64,000 nucleotides of DNA from Thermocatellispora tengchongensis (GTDB taxonomy: Bacteria > Actinomycetota > Actinomycetes > Streptosporangiales > Streptosporangiaceae). The translations under genes and the position numbers were made by a program. The notes below the pieces were generated by a model. The model was given only the letters and a program-made list of their open reading frames with translations. It was not told where the DNA came from and did no database searches. The stretch spans positions 248,001-312,000 of the forward strand of contig NZ_JACHGN010000015.1 in the NCBI RefSeq assembly GCF_014202315.1, given 5' to 3'. Shown here piece after piece: positions 43,623 through 51,814 of this stretch (position 1 is its first letter; every line of letters begins with the position of its first letter).

Positions 43623-45167
43623 TCATCGGCCCAGCCTCACATTGATCTGCTTGATCTGGGTGAGGCCCTCCAGCATGCCCTCCAGGGACGCCTCCCGGCC
43701 CATGCCGCTGTCCTTGTAGCCGCCGAAGGACTGCCCGGCCACCTGGCCGCCGCCCTGGTTGACCTGCACCCAGCCCGCCTGGAGGCGGTGCGCCACGGAC
43801 AGCACCTGCGACATCTGGTCCCCGAAGACGAAGGCGGCCAGCCCGTAGTGCGTGTCGTTGGCCATGGCGACCACGTCCTCGACGTCGGTCCAGGGGATGG
43901 CCGCGAGCACCGGGCCGAAGATCTCCTCGCGGGCGATCCGCCAGCCGTTGTCCACGCCCGCGATGAGGGCGGGGCGCAGGTAGTAGCCGCCGCTCAGCTC
44001 CGGCTCGGACGGCGGGCCGGGCTCGCCGTGCACGAACCGCGCCCCCGGCTCGTCCGCGGCGGAGCGCAGATAGCCGCAGACGCGGTCGAACTGGGCCTGG
44101 TTGATCAGGGACCCGATGTCGCTCGCCAGGGAGAGCGGGTCACCCACGCGAAGCGCGGCCAGGCGTGCGGCGACCCGCTCCAACAGCTCGTCGTGGATCT
44201 CGCGGTGCGCGAACAGGCGCGACCCGGCGGTGCAGCTCTGCCCCTGCCGGGTGATGCGCATCGCCAGGATGATCTGGTCGGCCAGCTCGTCGGTCACCTC
44301 CTGCGGGAAGACCACGGTGGGGCTCTTGCCGCCGAGTTCGAGCGAGCAGCGCACCAGGCGCTCGGCCGCGGTCGCCGCCACGCCCCTGCCCACCGCCGTG
44401 GAGCCGGTGAACGTCACCTTGTCCACGCCCGGGTGCGCGGCCAGCGGGGCGCCGCATTCGGCGCCGTAGCCGGTGACGACGTTGAGGGTCCCGGGCGGCA
44501 GGTGCGGCTGGACCAGCTCGGCCATCATCAGCACCGCCAGCGGGGCGTCCTCGGCGGCCTTGACCACGACCGTGTTGCCCGCAGCGAGCGCCGCGGGGAT
44601 CTTCAGCCCGGCGATGAGCAGCGGGCTGTTCCACGGCATGATCGCGCCGACGACGCCGAGCGGTTCGCGCCGGGTGTACTGCAACTGGCCGTCGCCGGCG
44701 GGCAGCACGGTTCCCTTCGCCTCGCCGGCGACCCCGGCGAAGTAGCGGAACAGCGACACCAGGGAGGCGACCTCCACGCTCGCCTGCGTACGCAGGGCGT
44801 TGCCGGTCTCCAGCGCCATGACCCGGGCCAGATCGGCCGCCCTGGCCTCGATCGCGTCCGCGGCCTCCAGCAGGGCCCGCTGCCGTACCGTGAAGTGGTG
44901 CGAGGACCAGTCCGGGAAGGCCGACCTCGCCGCGGCGACGGCCGTCGCCACGTCCTCGGCGCGGCCCCGGGGCACCCGCGCGATCATCGCGCCCCGATGC
45001 GAGGGGGCGAGCACGTCCAGCCACTCCCCCGCCTCGGCCGCGGCCTCCCGGCCGCCGATCCACATTCCCCGGCTCGCCGGACCGGGCGCGAGCGCGGCGA
45101 CGGCGGCGTCGGCGGAGTCGAACACGAGCGCGCGCCAGGCGTCCGAACGGACGGTGCCAGTAGCCAC
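43623..45167 (-). CDS. aldehyde dehydrogenase (NAD(P)-dependent)
   Basis: 514-residue aldehyde dehydrogenase. The fold markers are VVGAIMPWNSPLLIAGLKIP (cofactor region), VTFTGSTAVGRGVAA, the general-base Glu in LELGGKSPTVVF and the catalytic Cys in GQSCTAGSRLF. EEIFGPVLAAIPW and the C-terminal GGYKDSGMGREASLEGM complete it. GGAG sits before the GTG start at 45167. It is the last gene of a five-gene minus unit (cyclase, SDR, flavin reductase fusion, crotonase, ALDH). A second ALDH at 54597 is in another unit. Confidence 0.92.
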   Translation of the reverse strand: MATGTVRSDAWRALVFDSADAAVAALAPGPASRGMWIGGREAAAEAGEWLDVLAPSHRGAMIARVPRGRAEDVATAVAAARSAFPDWSSHHFTVRQRALLEAADAIEARAADLARVMALETGNALRTQASVEVASLVSLFRYFAGVAGEAKGTVLPAGDGQLQYTRREPLGVVGAIMPWNSPLLIAGLKIPAALAAGNTVVVKAAEDAPLAVLMMAELVQPHLPPGTLNVVTGYGAECGAPLAAHPGVDKVTFTGSTAVGRGVAATAAERLVRCSLELGGKSPTVVFPQEVTDELADQIILAMRITRQGQSCTAGSRLFAHREIHDELLERVAARLAALRVGDPLSLASDIGSLINQAQFDRVCGYLRSAADEPGARFVHGEPGPPSEPELSGGYYLRPALIAGVDNGWRIAREEIFGPVLAAIPWTDVEDVVAMANDTHYGLAAFVFGDQMSQVLSVAHRLQAGWVQVNQGGGQVAGQSFGGYKDSGMGREASLEGMLEGLTQIKQINVRLGR

Positions 45168-45180
45168 GGTGCTGATCTCC

Positions 45181-45993
45181 TTACTCGGCCGCTTCGGGCC
45201 GGGGGCGGGTCCAGGCCGGTTCGCGGCGCTCGGCGAAGGCCCGGGGCCCCTCCGCCGCGTCGTCGCTGCCCCGGAGCACGAAGTTGAACATCTCGGCGAA
45301 GCGCCACTGCTGCTGGACGCTCAGTTCGCGTCCCTCGCGCACGATGCGCTTGATGAACTGCACGGCCAGCGGTGAGCCGCGCAGGATCTGCGCGGCGACC
45401 TCGCCGGTCAGCCGCGTCAGAGACTCCGCGTCGTCGGCGAGCGCCTGCACCAGCCCGATCTGGTAGGCGCGGTCGGCGCTCATCCGCCCGCCGGTCAGGT
45501 GCAGCCACAGCGCCTCGCCCAGCGGGATCGACCGGGACAGGTGGGCCAGTCCGGCGCCGCCGAGCATGCCGCGATGCGGCTCGGGAAGCCCGAAGCTGGA
45601 GCCGCGGGTGGCGATCCGCAGGTCGCACAGCAACGCCAGCTCCAGCCCTCCGCCCAGGCAGTATCCGTCGATGGCGGCCACGACCGGAGTGGCGCAGCGT
45701 TCCAGGGCGTCGAATCCGGGCAGCTCGCCCTGACGGGTGACGTCGGGGTAGGCGTGCGGGACCGGTCTCCGCCCGCGCGCCGAGGGGTCGCGCAGGTCGA
45801 AGCCGGAGGAGAAGGCCCGCCCGCCTTCCCCGACGAGCACGATCACGCCGACGTCGTCGTCGGCGTCCAGTTCGCGGAGCGTACGGTCCAGCTCCGCCAG
45901 CAGCGCCAGGCTCAGCGCGTTGTGGACTTCGGGGCGGCGCAGGACCACCCGCGCGCACCCCGCCTCGCGCTCCACGTCGAGGCCGCCGCTCAT
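45181..45993 (-). CDS. enoyl-CoA hydratase/isomerase family protein
   Basis: 270-residue crotonase. It shows RVVLRRPEVHNALSLALLAE, the oxyanion segment GEGGRAFSSGFDLRDPSARG and AIDGYCLGGGLELALLCDLR. FGLPEPHRGMLGGAGLAHLS has the Glu and GGAG turn of active hydratases. Its ATG overlaps the stop of the flavin reductase fusion gene (ATGA), so the two are translationally coupled. The last third (QQQWRFAEMFNFVLRGSDDA, then EGPRAFAERREPAW) is typical of this family. It probably hydrates an enoyl-CoA made by one of the acyl-CoA dehydrogenases. Confidence 0.88.
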   Translation of the reverse strand: MSGGLDVEREAGCARVVLRRPEVHNALSLALLAELDRTLRELDADDDVGVIVLVGEGGRAFSSGFDLRDPSARGRRPVPHAYPDVTRQGELPGFDALERCATPVVAAIDGYCLGGGLELALLCDLRIATRGSSFGLPEPHRGMLGGAGLAHLSRSIPLGEALWLHLTGGRMSADRAYQIGLVQALADDAESLTRLTGEVAAQILRGSPLAVQFIKRIVREGRELSVQQQWRFAEMFNFVLRGSDDAAEGPRAFAERREPAWTRPRPEAAE

Positions 45994-47120
45994 CGGATGC
46001 CGCCGTACGTCACCCGCTCCGCCTCGCGCGCGGCCTCCACCAGCCGTCCCGCCACGTCCTCGATGCGGCCGCCGGCCTGGGGCGAGGACATGCCCGACAC
46101 CGACAGTGACATGACCACCGAACCGTCGGGCGCGAAGATCGGCGCGCTGAGGTTGCGCGCGTCGATGCCCCGTGTGCCGAGTGTGCCGGCGGCCGGGTGG
46201 AACCTTCCCAGCCCGATCTCGTCGAGACGGTCGTTGGCCTCGATCATCCGGCTGATCGCGTGCTCGGGAGGGTCCGGCCGTACGGAGATCGCCCAGCCGC
46301 GTTCGCGGGTGGCGTCCAGAATGTCCTCCAGCCGCTTGCGCTGGTCCGGTTCCAGCGCCGGGCCGGCGTTGGCGAGCCACTCCTCGCGTTGCTCCCGGGT
46401 GCCCCAGGCGGCGATGGGCACGGCGAGCGGCGGGCGGAAGGGCACCCGGTCGCCGGCGCGCACCGCTGCCCGGTCGCTGAAGGGGGACCACGTGCTCGCG
46501 ACGAGCACGGGCCGCCCGCCCACGATGCCGGTCGCGCTGGCCTCGACGCCCAGTTCGGCCGAGAGCATCTGCATCTGGTCGCGTACCGCGTTGACCAGGC
46601 GCAGCATTCCGGAGTTCTGCACCGACTCGGCCACCAGTGGCCCGGGGCTGAACCGTCCGTAGCCGCCGCGGAAGAACACCAGGGGCAGCGACGGGCTGCC
46701 GAGCTGGAGGTCCACCACATCGCCCAGGACGATGAAGTGGTCCCCCGCCTCCACGACCGAGCGGATGCGGCAGTCGATCCAGGCCAGTACGCCCTCCAGG
46801 ACCGGTGAGCCGGTCGGGCCCGGCCGCCAGCCCAGCCCGGCGAACTTGTCCTCGACCTTGGCCGACAGGGCGCGGCACACATGCTCCTGGTCATAGGCCA
46901 GCACGTTGACGCAGAACGCGCCGGTCGCCCGGACCTTCGGCCAGCTTGTGGACGACTTCGCCGGGAGGAAGCCCACGATCGGCGGGTCCATCGAGACCGA
47001 GGTGAACGACCCGACCGTCAGGCCGAAGGGGGTGCCGTCGGCCCCTCGCGCGGTGACGGCGCTCACCCCGGTCGGATACTGCCCCAGCACCTGCCGGTAG
47101 TGGTTCTTCATGCCAGCCAT
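45990..47120 (-). CDS. flavin reductase fused to an IclR-type effector-binding domain
   Basis: 376-residue two-domain protein. Residues about 5-165 are a flavin reductase (HpaC/HsaB-like split-barrel): YPTGVSAVTARGADGTPFGL, TVGSFTSVSMDPPIVGFLPA, and AGDHFIVLGDVVDLQL. Residues about 180-370 match the C-terminal ligand-binding domain of IclR regulators (AGDRVPFRPPLAVPIAAWGT; LGTRGIDARNLSAPIFAPDG; VVMSLSVSGMSSP), but there is no helix-turn-helix. A reductase that supplies FMNH2 or FADH2 and senses a pathway metabolite would fit. The ATG follows GGGAG. Candidate partners are the LLM enzyme at 21370 and the HsaA-like enzyme at 60667. Confidence 0.82.
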   Translation of the reverse strand: MAGMKNHYRQVLGQYPTGVSAVTARGADGTPFGLTVGSFTSVSMDPPIVGFLPAKSSTSWPKVRATGAFCVNVLAYDQEHVCRALSAKVEDKFAGLGWRPGPTGSPVLEGVLAWIDCRIRSVVEAGDHFIVLGDVVDLQLGSPSLPLVFFRGGYGRFSPGPLVAESVQNSGMLRLVNAVRDQMQMLSAELGVEASATGIVGGRPVLVASTWSPFSDRAAVRAGDRVPFRPPLAVPIAAWGTREQREEWLANAGPALEPDQRKRLEDILDATRERGWAISVRPDPPEHAISRMIEANDRLDEIGLGRFHPAAGTLGTRGIDARNLSAPIFAPDGSVVMSLSVSGMSSPQAGGRIEDVAGRLVEAAREAERVTYGGIR

Positions 47121-47155
47121 TGGCTCCCTGCCTCGTCGTCGGTGGTCTCGTCACT

Positions 47156-47926
47156 TCAGAACAGGCCGGTCAGGGCGCCGCCATCGACGTACAGGTTCGC
47201 GCCCGTGATGTACTCGCCCTCGTCGCTGATCAGGAAGGAGACCACCTTCGCGACGTCCTCCCCGGTCGGCAGGCGGCCGCGCAGCACCTTGCGCGGCACC
47301 TTGGTGCGCACCTCGGTGGAGGCGTTGTTGCGCATCGTGGTGGCCATCATCCCAGGGCCGACGTTGTTGACCCTGATGTCGTACGGCGCGAGGTCGGCCG
47401 CCATGCCCATCACCATCTGGCGCAGCCCGCCCTTGCTCGCCCCATAGGGGACGTGGTTGAGCACGCCGCGCTCGGCGTTGGTCGAGGTGATCGTGACGAT
47501 GCTGCCGCCGGTCCCCTGCTCGGCCATGACCCGGGCGCCCGCCTGGGCGAGCATGAAGGCGCCCTTGAGGTTGACGTCGTGGATGCGGTCCCAGTGCTCC
47601 TCGGTGACCTCCAGCATGGGCGCGGACGCGCTGACCCCGGTGGAGTTGATCAGCGAGTCGAGCCCGCCCAGCCACTCCACGGACTCCGCGAGCGCCGCCT
47701 TGATCGAATCGGCGCGGGTGACGTCGAGGTGTACCGGGCGCGCCTCGAACCCGTCGGCGGCGATCTGCTTGGCCACGTCGCGGGCGTACTCCAGCGCGAC
47801 GTCGGCGACCACCACCCGGGCGCCCTGCGCCGCCAGCGCGGCGGACAGGGCCGAGCCCACCGAGCCCCCGCCCCCCGCCACGATGACCCGCTGTCCCGCC
47901 AACCGGCCGGTGCGGTCCTCGGTCAT
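47156..47926 (-). CDS. SDR family oxidoreductase
   Basis: 256-residue classical short-chain dehydrogenase. The cofactor motif is VIVAGGGGSVGSALSAALAA (the usual TG replaced by AG), then NSTGVSASAP where NNAG is expected, the catalytic Ser in TITSTNAERG and YGASKGGL. GANLYVDGGALTGLF ends it. An Asp after strand 2 (VVADVALEY) suggests NAD. GGGAGG lies eight bases before the ATG. It sits between the cyclase and the flavin reductase fusion in one minus-strand unit and probably oxidises a hydroxyacyl or ring alcohol. Confidence 0.87.
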   Translation of the reverse strand: MTEDRTGRLAGQRVIVAGGGGSVGSALSAALAAQGARVVVADVALEYARDVAKQIAADGFEARPVHLDVTRADSIKAALAESVEWLGGLDSLINSTGVSASAPMLEVTEEHWDRIHDVNLKGAFMLAQAGARVMAEQGTGGSIVTITSTNAERGVLNHVPYGASKGGLRQMVMGMAADLAPYDIRVNNVGPGMMATTMRNNASTEVRTKVPRKVLRGRLPTGEDVAKVVSFLISDEGEYITGANLYVDGGALTGLF

Positions 47927-47991
47927 TTGCCCATCCTCCCTGTCGTTCTCCCGTGCTCGCGGCCGAGCCGGGTGATGCGTGAAACGCCGCG

Positions 47992-48948
47992 CTAGATGAG
48001 CGCGACGGCGTTGCCCGTCGAACCGGCTCCGCCCGGCAGGTTGAGCGGCACGGCGACGAAGAGGAAGTCGTTGTGCCCGGCCTCGCCCAGCCTGCGGTGG
48101 AGCGTCTCGAAGTCGAACAGCTCGCCGAACGGCATGCCGAGCAGCGCCAGGAGCCTGCGATGCAGGCTGCCGGCCGCGCGGCTGCCGGGCGAGCACTCGA
48201 CGCCCGGGTTGTCGGCGGCCACGGCGGCCACTCCCCAGTCCCACAGCAGCTCCGCGACCTCGGCGGAGCCGGACAGGCCGGGCCAGGTGGCGCGCCGGGC
48301 CACCCGCTCGCGCTCCGCGGCGTCCGCTTCCAGGTAGTGCGCCATCCAGCCGGTGCGCACGCACAGCAGGTCTCCCGGAGCCGGTTCGACGCCGCTCGCC
48401 GCCACGGCCGCCCGCAGCTCCTCCGCCTCGACGGGGGCCACCGGCTCGTCCGGCGCGGCGTCGAGCGCGGGCCGGATGCGCGCCGAGACGTCCACGAGCA
48501 CGCCGCGGGTGATGATTCCCCGCTCCGCCCAGTGGTGGACGCTGATCGTGTCCAGGTCGCGGCCGGGCTCGACGTCGACACCGCCGAAGAAGCCGTGGCC
48601 GGGCACGTGCAGGTGCCGGAACCCGTCCCACTGGGTGGACCGCTGCGGGAACAGGCCGTCCACCTTCTCGTCCACGAAGTTCCGCTTGCTGGGCGGGAAG
48701 ACGGTGTGGGTGTACGCCCCGCGCCCGAACAGCGGCGGGTCGGGCAGCGTCAGCGGCAACGTCACGTTGACGACCTCCGAGGCGCGCACGGCGGCCAGCC
48801 CTCTGGCCCGCGCCTGGGGTGTGATGTCGTTCAGGCAGCCCAGGGGATCGCCCTTGCCCCAGAACTCCCAGGCATGCCGGTAGTCGGATCCCTCGTCCAG
48901 GAGCGGCAGGTCCCGATAGGCGGGACGGGCCGACACGGCTTCACTCAC
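47992..48948 (-). CDS. cyclase family (KynB-like) protein, second copy
   Basis: 318-residue PF04199-type protein. It shows LGCLNDITPQARARGLAAVR, the region STQWDGFRHLHVPGHGFFGG (where the family's HxGTHxDxPxH becomes a Gln/Asp/His variant), GIITRGVLVDVSARIRPALD and PAPGDLLCVRTGWMAHYLEA, and ends with FLFVAVPLNLPGGAGSTGNA. It belongs to the branch of larger cyclases with an altered metal motif. The GTG at 48948 is preferred (AAGG about 10 bases upstream). First gene of a five-gene unit behind an AT-rich promoter block. It is not closely similar to the cyclase at 23743. Confidence 0.82.
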   Translation of the reverse strand: MSEAVSARPAYRDLPLLDEGSDYRHAWEFWGKGDPLGCLNDITPQARARGLAAVRASEVVNVTLPLTLPDPPLFGRGAYTHTVFPPSKRNFVDEKVDGLFPQRSTQWDGFRHLHVPGHGFFGGVDVEPGRDLDTISVHHWAERGIITRGVLVDVSARIRPALDAAPDEPVAPVEAEELRAAVAASGVEPAPGDLLCVRTGWMAHYLEADAAERERVARRATWPGLSGSAEVAELLWDWGVAAVAADNPGVECSPGSRAAGSLHRRLLALLGMPFGELFDFETLHRRLGEAGHNDFLFVAVPLNLPGGAGSTGNAVALI

Positions 48949-49011
48949 GTTTCGCAACCTTCCCTTGACGCGTCGCCCGACGGGACGAGCCCGGTGCCCG
49001 TCCATCGTGTC

Positions 49012-49046
49012 AAGATTTTCGATATAATGTCAATTATCAAAAATGT
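49012..49046. promoter_or_regulatory. AT-rich promoter element, site G (divergent member)
   Basis: A low-GC block, TTTTCGATATAATGTCAATT followed by ATCAAAAATG, lies upstream of the cyclase unit. It has the ATCAAA end and a GATAT element seen at other sites but no intact TGATCA, so membership of the same regulon is uncertain. Confidence 0.4.
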
Positions 49047-49052
49047 GCCCCG

Positions 49053-49649
49053 CTAAGACGCGATCTGGATGAACAACCCCGTGGCACGGGCCACCACCTC
49101 GCCCTCGACCGAGATGGTCGACCACATGGACGTCTTCCGCCCCTCGATGCGGTCGTGGCCCGCTCGGACCTCCAACGGGGCGCCGAGCGGCGTGGCTTTC
49201 AGATAGCCGATGTTCAAGGTCGCGGTGAAGCTCGACCGTCCGATCTCGAACAGGTAGGCGCCCATGGCGTGATCGAGCAGTGTCGCGACCACTCCGCCGT
49301 GCACGCGTCCCGGAGGCCCGGCGAAGGCCGGCCCCACCTCGACCGTGCCGACGACCTCGTCATCGACCCGCGAGAAGACGATCGGCGGCGCTTGGGGATT
49401 GAATCTCGCCCACAGGGCGCCGGCGGTGGACGCGCCCGCGCCCCCGGCCGGCAGGGCCGGGCGGTCCCCCGGCCTGACGCCGTGGAACCACGGGCCGTCT
49501 CCCGCGTGGGACTCGATGCGATCGGCGATGCCGCGCAGCTCCGCGGCGAACCGGGCGCTGTCGCGCACGGGCGGGACGCGCACCGCCAGGTCGACAAGCC
49601 GGCGCACCTGTGCCACGAACTGGGACTGCGCCTGCATCTCGGCCCCGCT
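49053..49649 (-). CDS. PaaI-type hotdog thioesterase
   Basis: About 198-residue acyl-CoA thioesterase-like protein. A helical N-terminal part precedes a hotdog domain (residues about 85-195) with FAGPPGRVHGGVVATLLDHA, the hallmark RVHGG with a catalytic Asp in LLDHAMG, and YLKATPLGAPLEVRAGHDR. It likely releases acids from CoA esters that stall in the pathway. I prefer the GTG at 49649 (AAGGAG seven bases upstream) to the one at 49658. It lies downstream of the second binding-protein gene, with a 43-base gap, and probably shares its transcript. Confidence 0.85.
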   Translation of the reverse strand, partial: SGAEMQAQSQFVAQVRRLVDLAVRVPPVRDSARFAAELRGIADRIESHAGDGPWFHGVRPGDRPALPAGGAGASTAGALWARFNPQAPPIVFSRVDDEVVGTVEVGPAFAGPPGRVHGGVVATLLDHAMGAYLFEIGRSSFTATLNIGYLKATPLGAPLEVRAGHDRIEGRKTSMWSTISVEGEVVARATGLFIQIAS

Positions 49650-49692
49650 CACGTACACGCTCCTTCACCGGCGATCTCTGCGTGGGAAACGC

Positions 49693-51231
49693 TCACCGCA
49701 GCGACATGTTCTCGGTGTAGTAGACCGAGCCGCCCCGGTAGTCCTCGGCGAACCGCAGTCTGGACGAGGAGATCATCCGGGTCGGGTACGGGCTGTACCA
49801 GACCGCCATGGCCTGCTCGTTGAGGATCGACTGCACTTTCCGCCATCCCTTGTTCCGCTCGTCCGCGGTGAGCGCGTCGCGCCCCTGATCGAGGGCGGCG
49901 TCGAGCGCGGCGTTGGACTGCTTCAGCAGGTTGCGGCCTTTCGCGGCGAAGTAGTTGTAGCCGCGCGGATAGAAGGACGCGAAGGCCGACACGGCGCTCC
50001 ACCCGAACTCGAAGTCGCCCTTCGCCTGAGCCGTGGCCATCTCGGCCGCGGGCAGGCCGCGGATCGTGACGTCGATGCCGATCTGCCGCAAGGTCGCCTG
50101 GATGTACTCGGCGTCCTTGACCTTGGTGTCATTGATGGTCAGGGTGAGCCGGGGCTTGCCGCCGTCCGCCACGTACTCCGCCACCAGCCGCTTGGCCTCG
50201 GCGATGTCCTGAGCCGGCGCGTCGCCCTTGAGACAGGCCGGCGACTCCTTCGTCCACGGCAGGCAGTCGACGTCGCCGTCCCACGGGCTGTTCGCGCCGA
50301 AGATCACGGAGTTGGCGGTCTTGGGGTCGAACGCGAGCTGGATCGCCCGGCGGAGCCGGACGTCCCTGCCCGCTTCGGTGGACTGGTTGAGGAAGACGAA
50401 CTGCCCGCCCGAGCCTTCGTGGACGACGAACCGGCCGTCCGCGGCGAGAGGGCGGTAGTTGTCGGGATCGGCCTGCGTGAGCTGGACGGCGTCGCTCCGC
50501 AAGGCGTCGGCGCGCGTCTGCCCATCGGGGATGATCTTGAACTCGATGCCGTCCAGGTGCGGCAGTCCGCGCTGCCAGTACTGCGGGTTCTTCACCAGGG
50601 TGAGGTGATCGTCCTTCACCCATTCCTTGAACATGAAGGGGCCCGCCCCGACCGGCTTGTCGCGAAAACCCTCCGGGTCGGCCTTGATCGCGGCCGGCGA
50701 GCCGATGAACCCGACGGACGACTCGGCGGTGAAGACGTTGGGGAACGATCCGGAGGGGTGCGCGAGGGTGAAGCGGATCGTGAGATCGTCGACGACCTCG
50801 ACCTCCTCCACGCTCGACAGCAGGGCCTTGCCGGGTGAGAGGCTGCCGGGGGCGCGGTGCCGCTCGACGTTGTAGGCGACCGCCTCGGCGTCCAGGGGCG
50901 TGCCGTCGGTGAACCTCACGCCGGGCCGGAGCTTCATCGTCCAGACCTTGGCGTCGCCGGAGGTCATGGACTCGGCGAGCTGCGGCTTGACCTCGCCTGA
51001 CGCGTCGAGCCGCAGCAAGGAGTCGAAGACGGGCAGCCCTCGTTCCATTCCCGTGGCCGGGGTGGTGAGAAGCACGGGGTCGAGTCCCGGCATCTCGGTC
51101 ACCGAGCCGATGTGCAGCACTCCCCCCGAGCCGGAGGTCCCGTCAGGGGCGGGTGCGGATCCGCAACCGCTCAGTACGGCGAATGTCAGCATCACGGCCG
51201 CCGACTCGCGCAGTCGCACTCGTCTTGCCAT
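49693..51231 (-). CDS. ABC importer substrate-binding lipoprotein (SBP family 5), second copy
   Basis: 512-residue binding protein of the dipeptide/nickel class. It has a basic N-terminus and a lipobox LSGC (Cys23) with a Ser/Gly linker. Family blocks are VLHIGSVTEMPGLDPVLLTT, PQLAESMTSGDAKVWTMKLR, PGVRFTDGTPLDAEAVAYNV and LRRAIQLAFDPKTANSVIFG. It is related to, but clearly divergent from, the binding protein at 33718. No permease is nearby, so it should serve the importer at 26493-30608 with a different ligand preference. Its promoter carries a TGATCAAA site shared with the divergent SnoaL-like gene. Confidence 0.9.
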   Translation of the reverse strand: MARRVRLRESAAVMLTFAVLSGCGSAPAPDGTSGSGGVLHIGSVTEMPGLDPVLLTTPATGMERGLPVFDSLLRLDASGEVKPQLAESMTSGDAKVWTMKLRPGVRFTDGTPLDAEAVAYNVERHRAPGSLSPGKALLSSVEEVEVVDDLTIRFTLAHPSGSFPNVFTAESSVGFIGSPAAIKADPEGFRDKPVGAGPFMFKEWVKDDHLTLVKNPQYWQRGLPHLDGIEFKIIPDGQTRADALRSDAVQLTQADPDNYRPLAADGRFVVHEGSGGQFVFLNQSTEAGRDVRLRRAIQLAFDPKTANSVIFGANSPWDGDVDCLPWTKESPACLKGDAPAQDIAEAKRLVAEYVADGGKPRLTLTINDTKVKDAEYIQATLRQIGIDVTIRGLPAAEMATAQAKGDFEFGWSAVSAFASFYPRGYNYFAAKGRNLLKQSNAALDAALDQGRDALTADERNKGWRKVQSILNEQAMAVWYSPYPTRMISSSRLRFAEDYRGGSVYYTENMSLR

Positions 51232-51269
51232 CACACACTCTCCGATGCAGTGCCGGAAGTGACGGCAAG

Positions 51270-51294
51270 TTTGACATATGATCAAAGATATTAC
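51270..51294. promoter_or_regulatory. TGATCAAA regulatory element, site H
   Basis: TTTGACATATGATCAAAGAT lies in the divergent spacer between the second binding-protein gene (minus) and the SnoaL-like gene (plus), with the octamer at 51279-51286. A TTGACA box is part of it. The position would allow control of both directions. Confidence 0.65.
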
Positions 51295-51359
51295 AACGTG
51301 GATGCGATCGGAGCCGCGCTACGAAAGGCGCGGCGCAGGGACGACTTCAAAGGAGACCT

Positions 51360-51779
51360 GTGCACACTGACGCGCCCGACCATGATGCCGTCGATCGATT
51401 CTGGACGGGCTTACGCACCCGCGACCTCGGCCTGATCCGTTCCGCGCTCGCCGACGACGTCGAACGCATCGGTCTGTGGTACGGAGGTCCGGACACCGTG
51501 ATCGGCCGAGACCTCTACCTGTCGATGTTCGAGCGGGTCTTCCGCGACTACGCGCACTGGAGCATCGAACCCAGCACGGTCATCAGATCGGCCGACGGCC
51601 GTACCGCGGTCGCCCACTGCCGGGAGGAGCTCCGGCGTACCGCGGACGCCGAGCTGACGGAGCTTCACGAGCTCATCGAGACGACGCTCGACGACAGCGG
51701 CCTCATCCGCCGCGTCGACATCTTCTTCAAGATCGCGCCCGGCTACGCTCGCGTGATCGCGGACCGCTACCCGTCTTGA
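51360..51779 (+). CDS. SnoaL-like/NTF2-fold small protein
   Basis: 139-residue protein of the NTF2/SnoaL fold. It shows AVDRFWTGLRTRDLGLIRSA, LADDVERIGLWYGGPDTVIG, RDLYLSMFERVFRDYAHWSI and GLIRRVDIFFKIAP. The fold serves isomerases, dehydratases, hydrolases and cyclases, among them ketosteroid isomerase-like enzymes. An Asp in DDVERIG and an Asp in RVDIFFK are candidates for polar residues of the cavity. GGAG lies four bases before the GTG start. It is divergent from the second binding protein and convergent with the second GntR gene. Confidence 0.75.
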   Translation: MHTDAPDHDAVDRFWTGLRTRDLGLIRSALADDVERIGLWYGGPDTVIGRDLYLSMFERVFRDYAHWSIEPSTVIRSADGRTAVAHCREELRRTADAELTELHELIETTLDDSGLIRRVDIFFKIAPGYARVIADRYPS

Positions 51780-51814
51780 CGCCGCAGCGCAGGCCGTTAC
51801 TACGAGGCCCGCCG

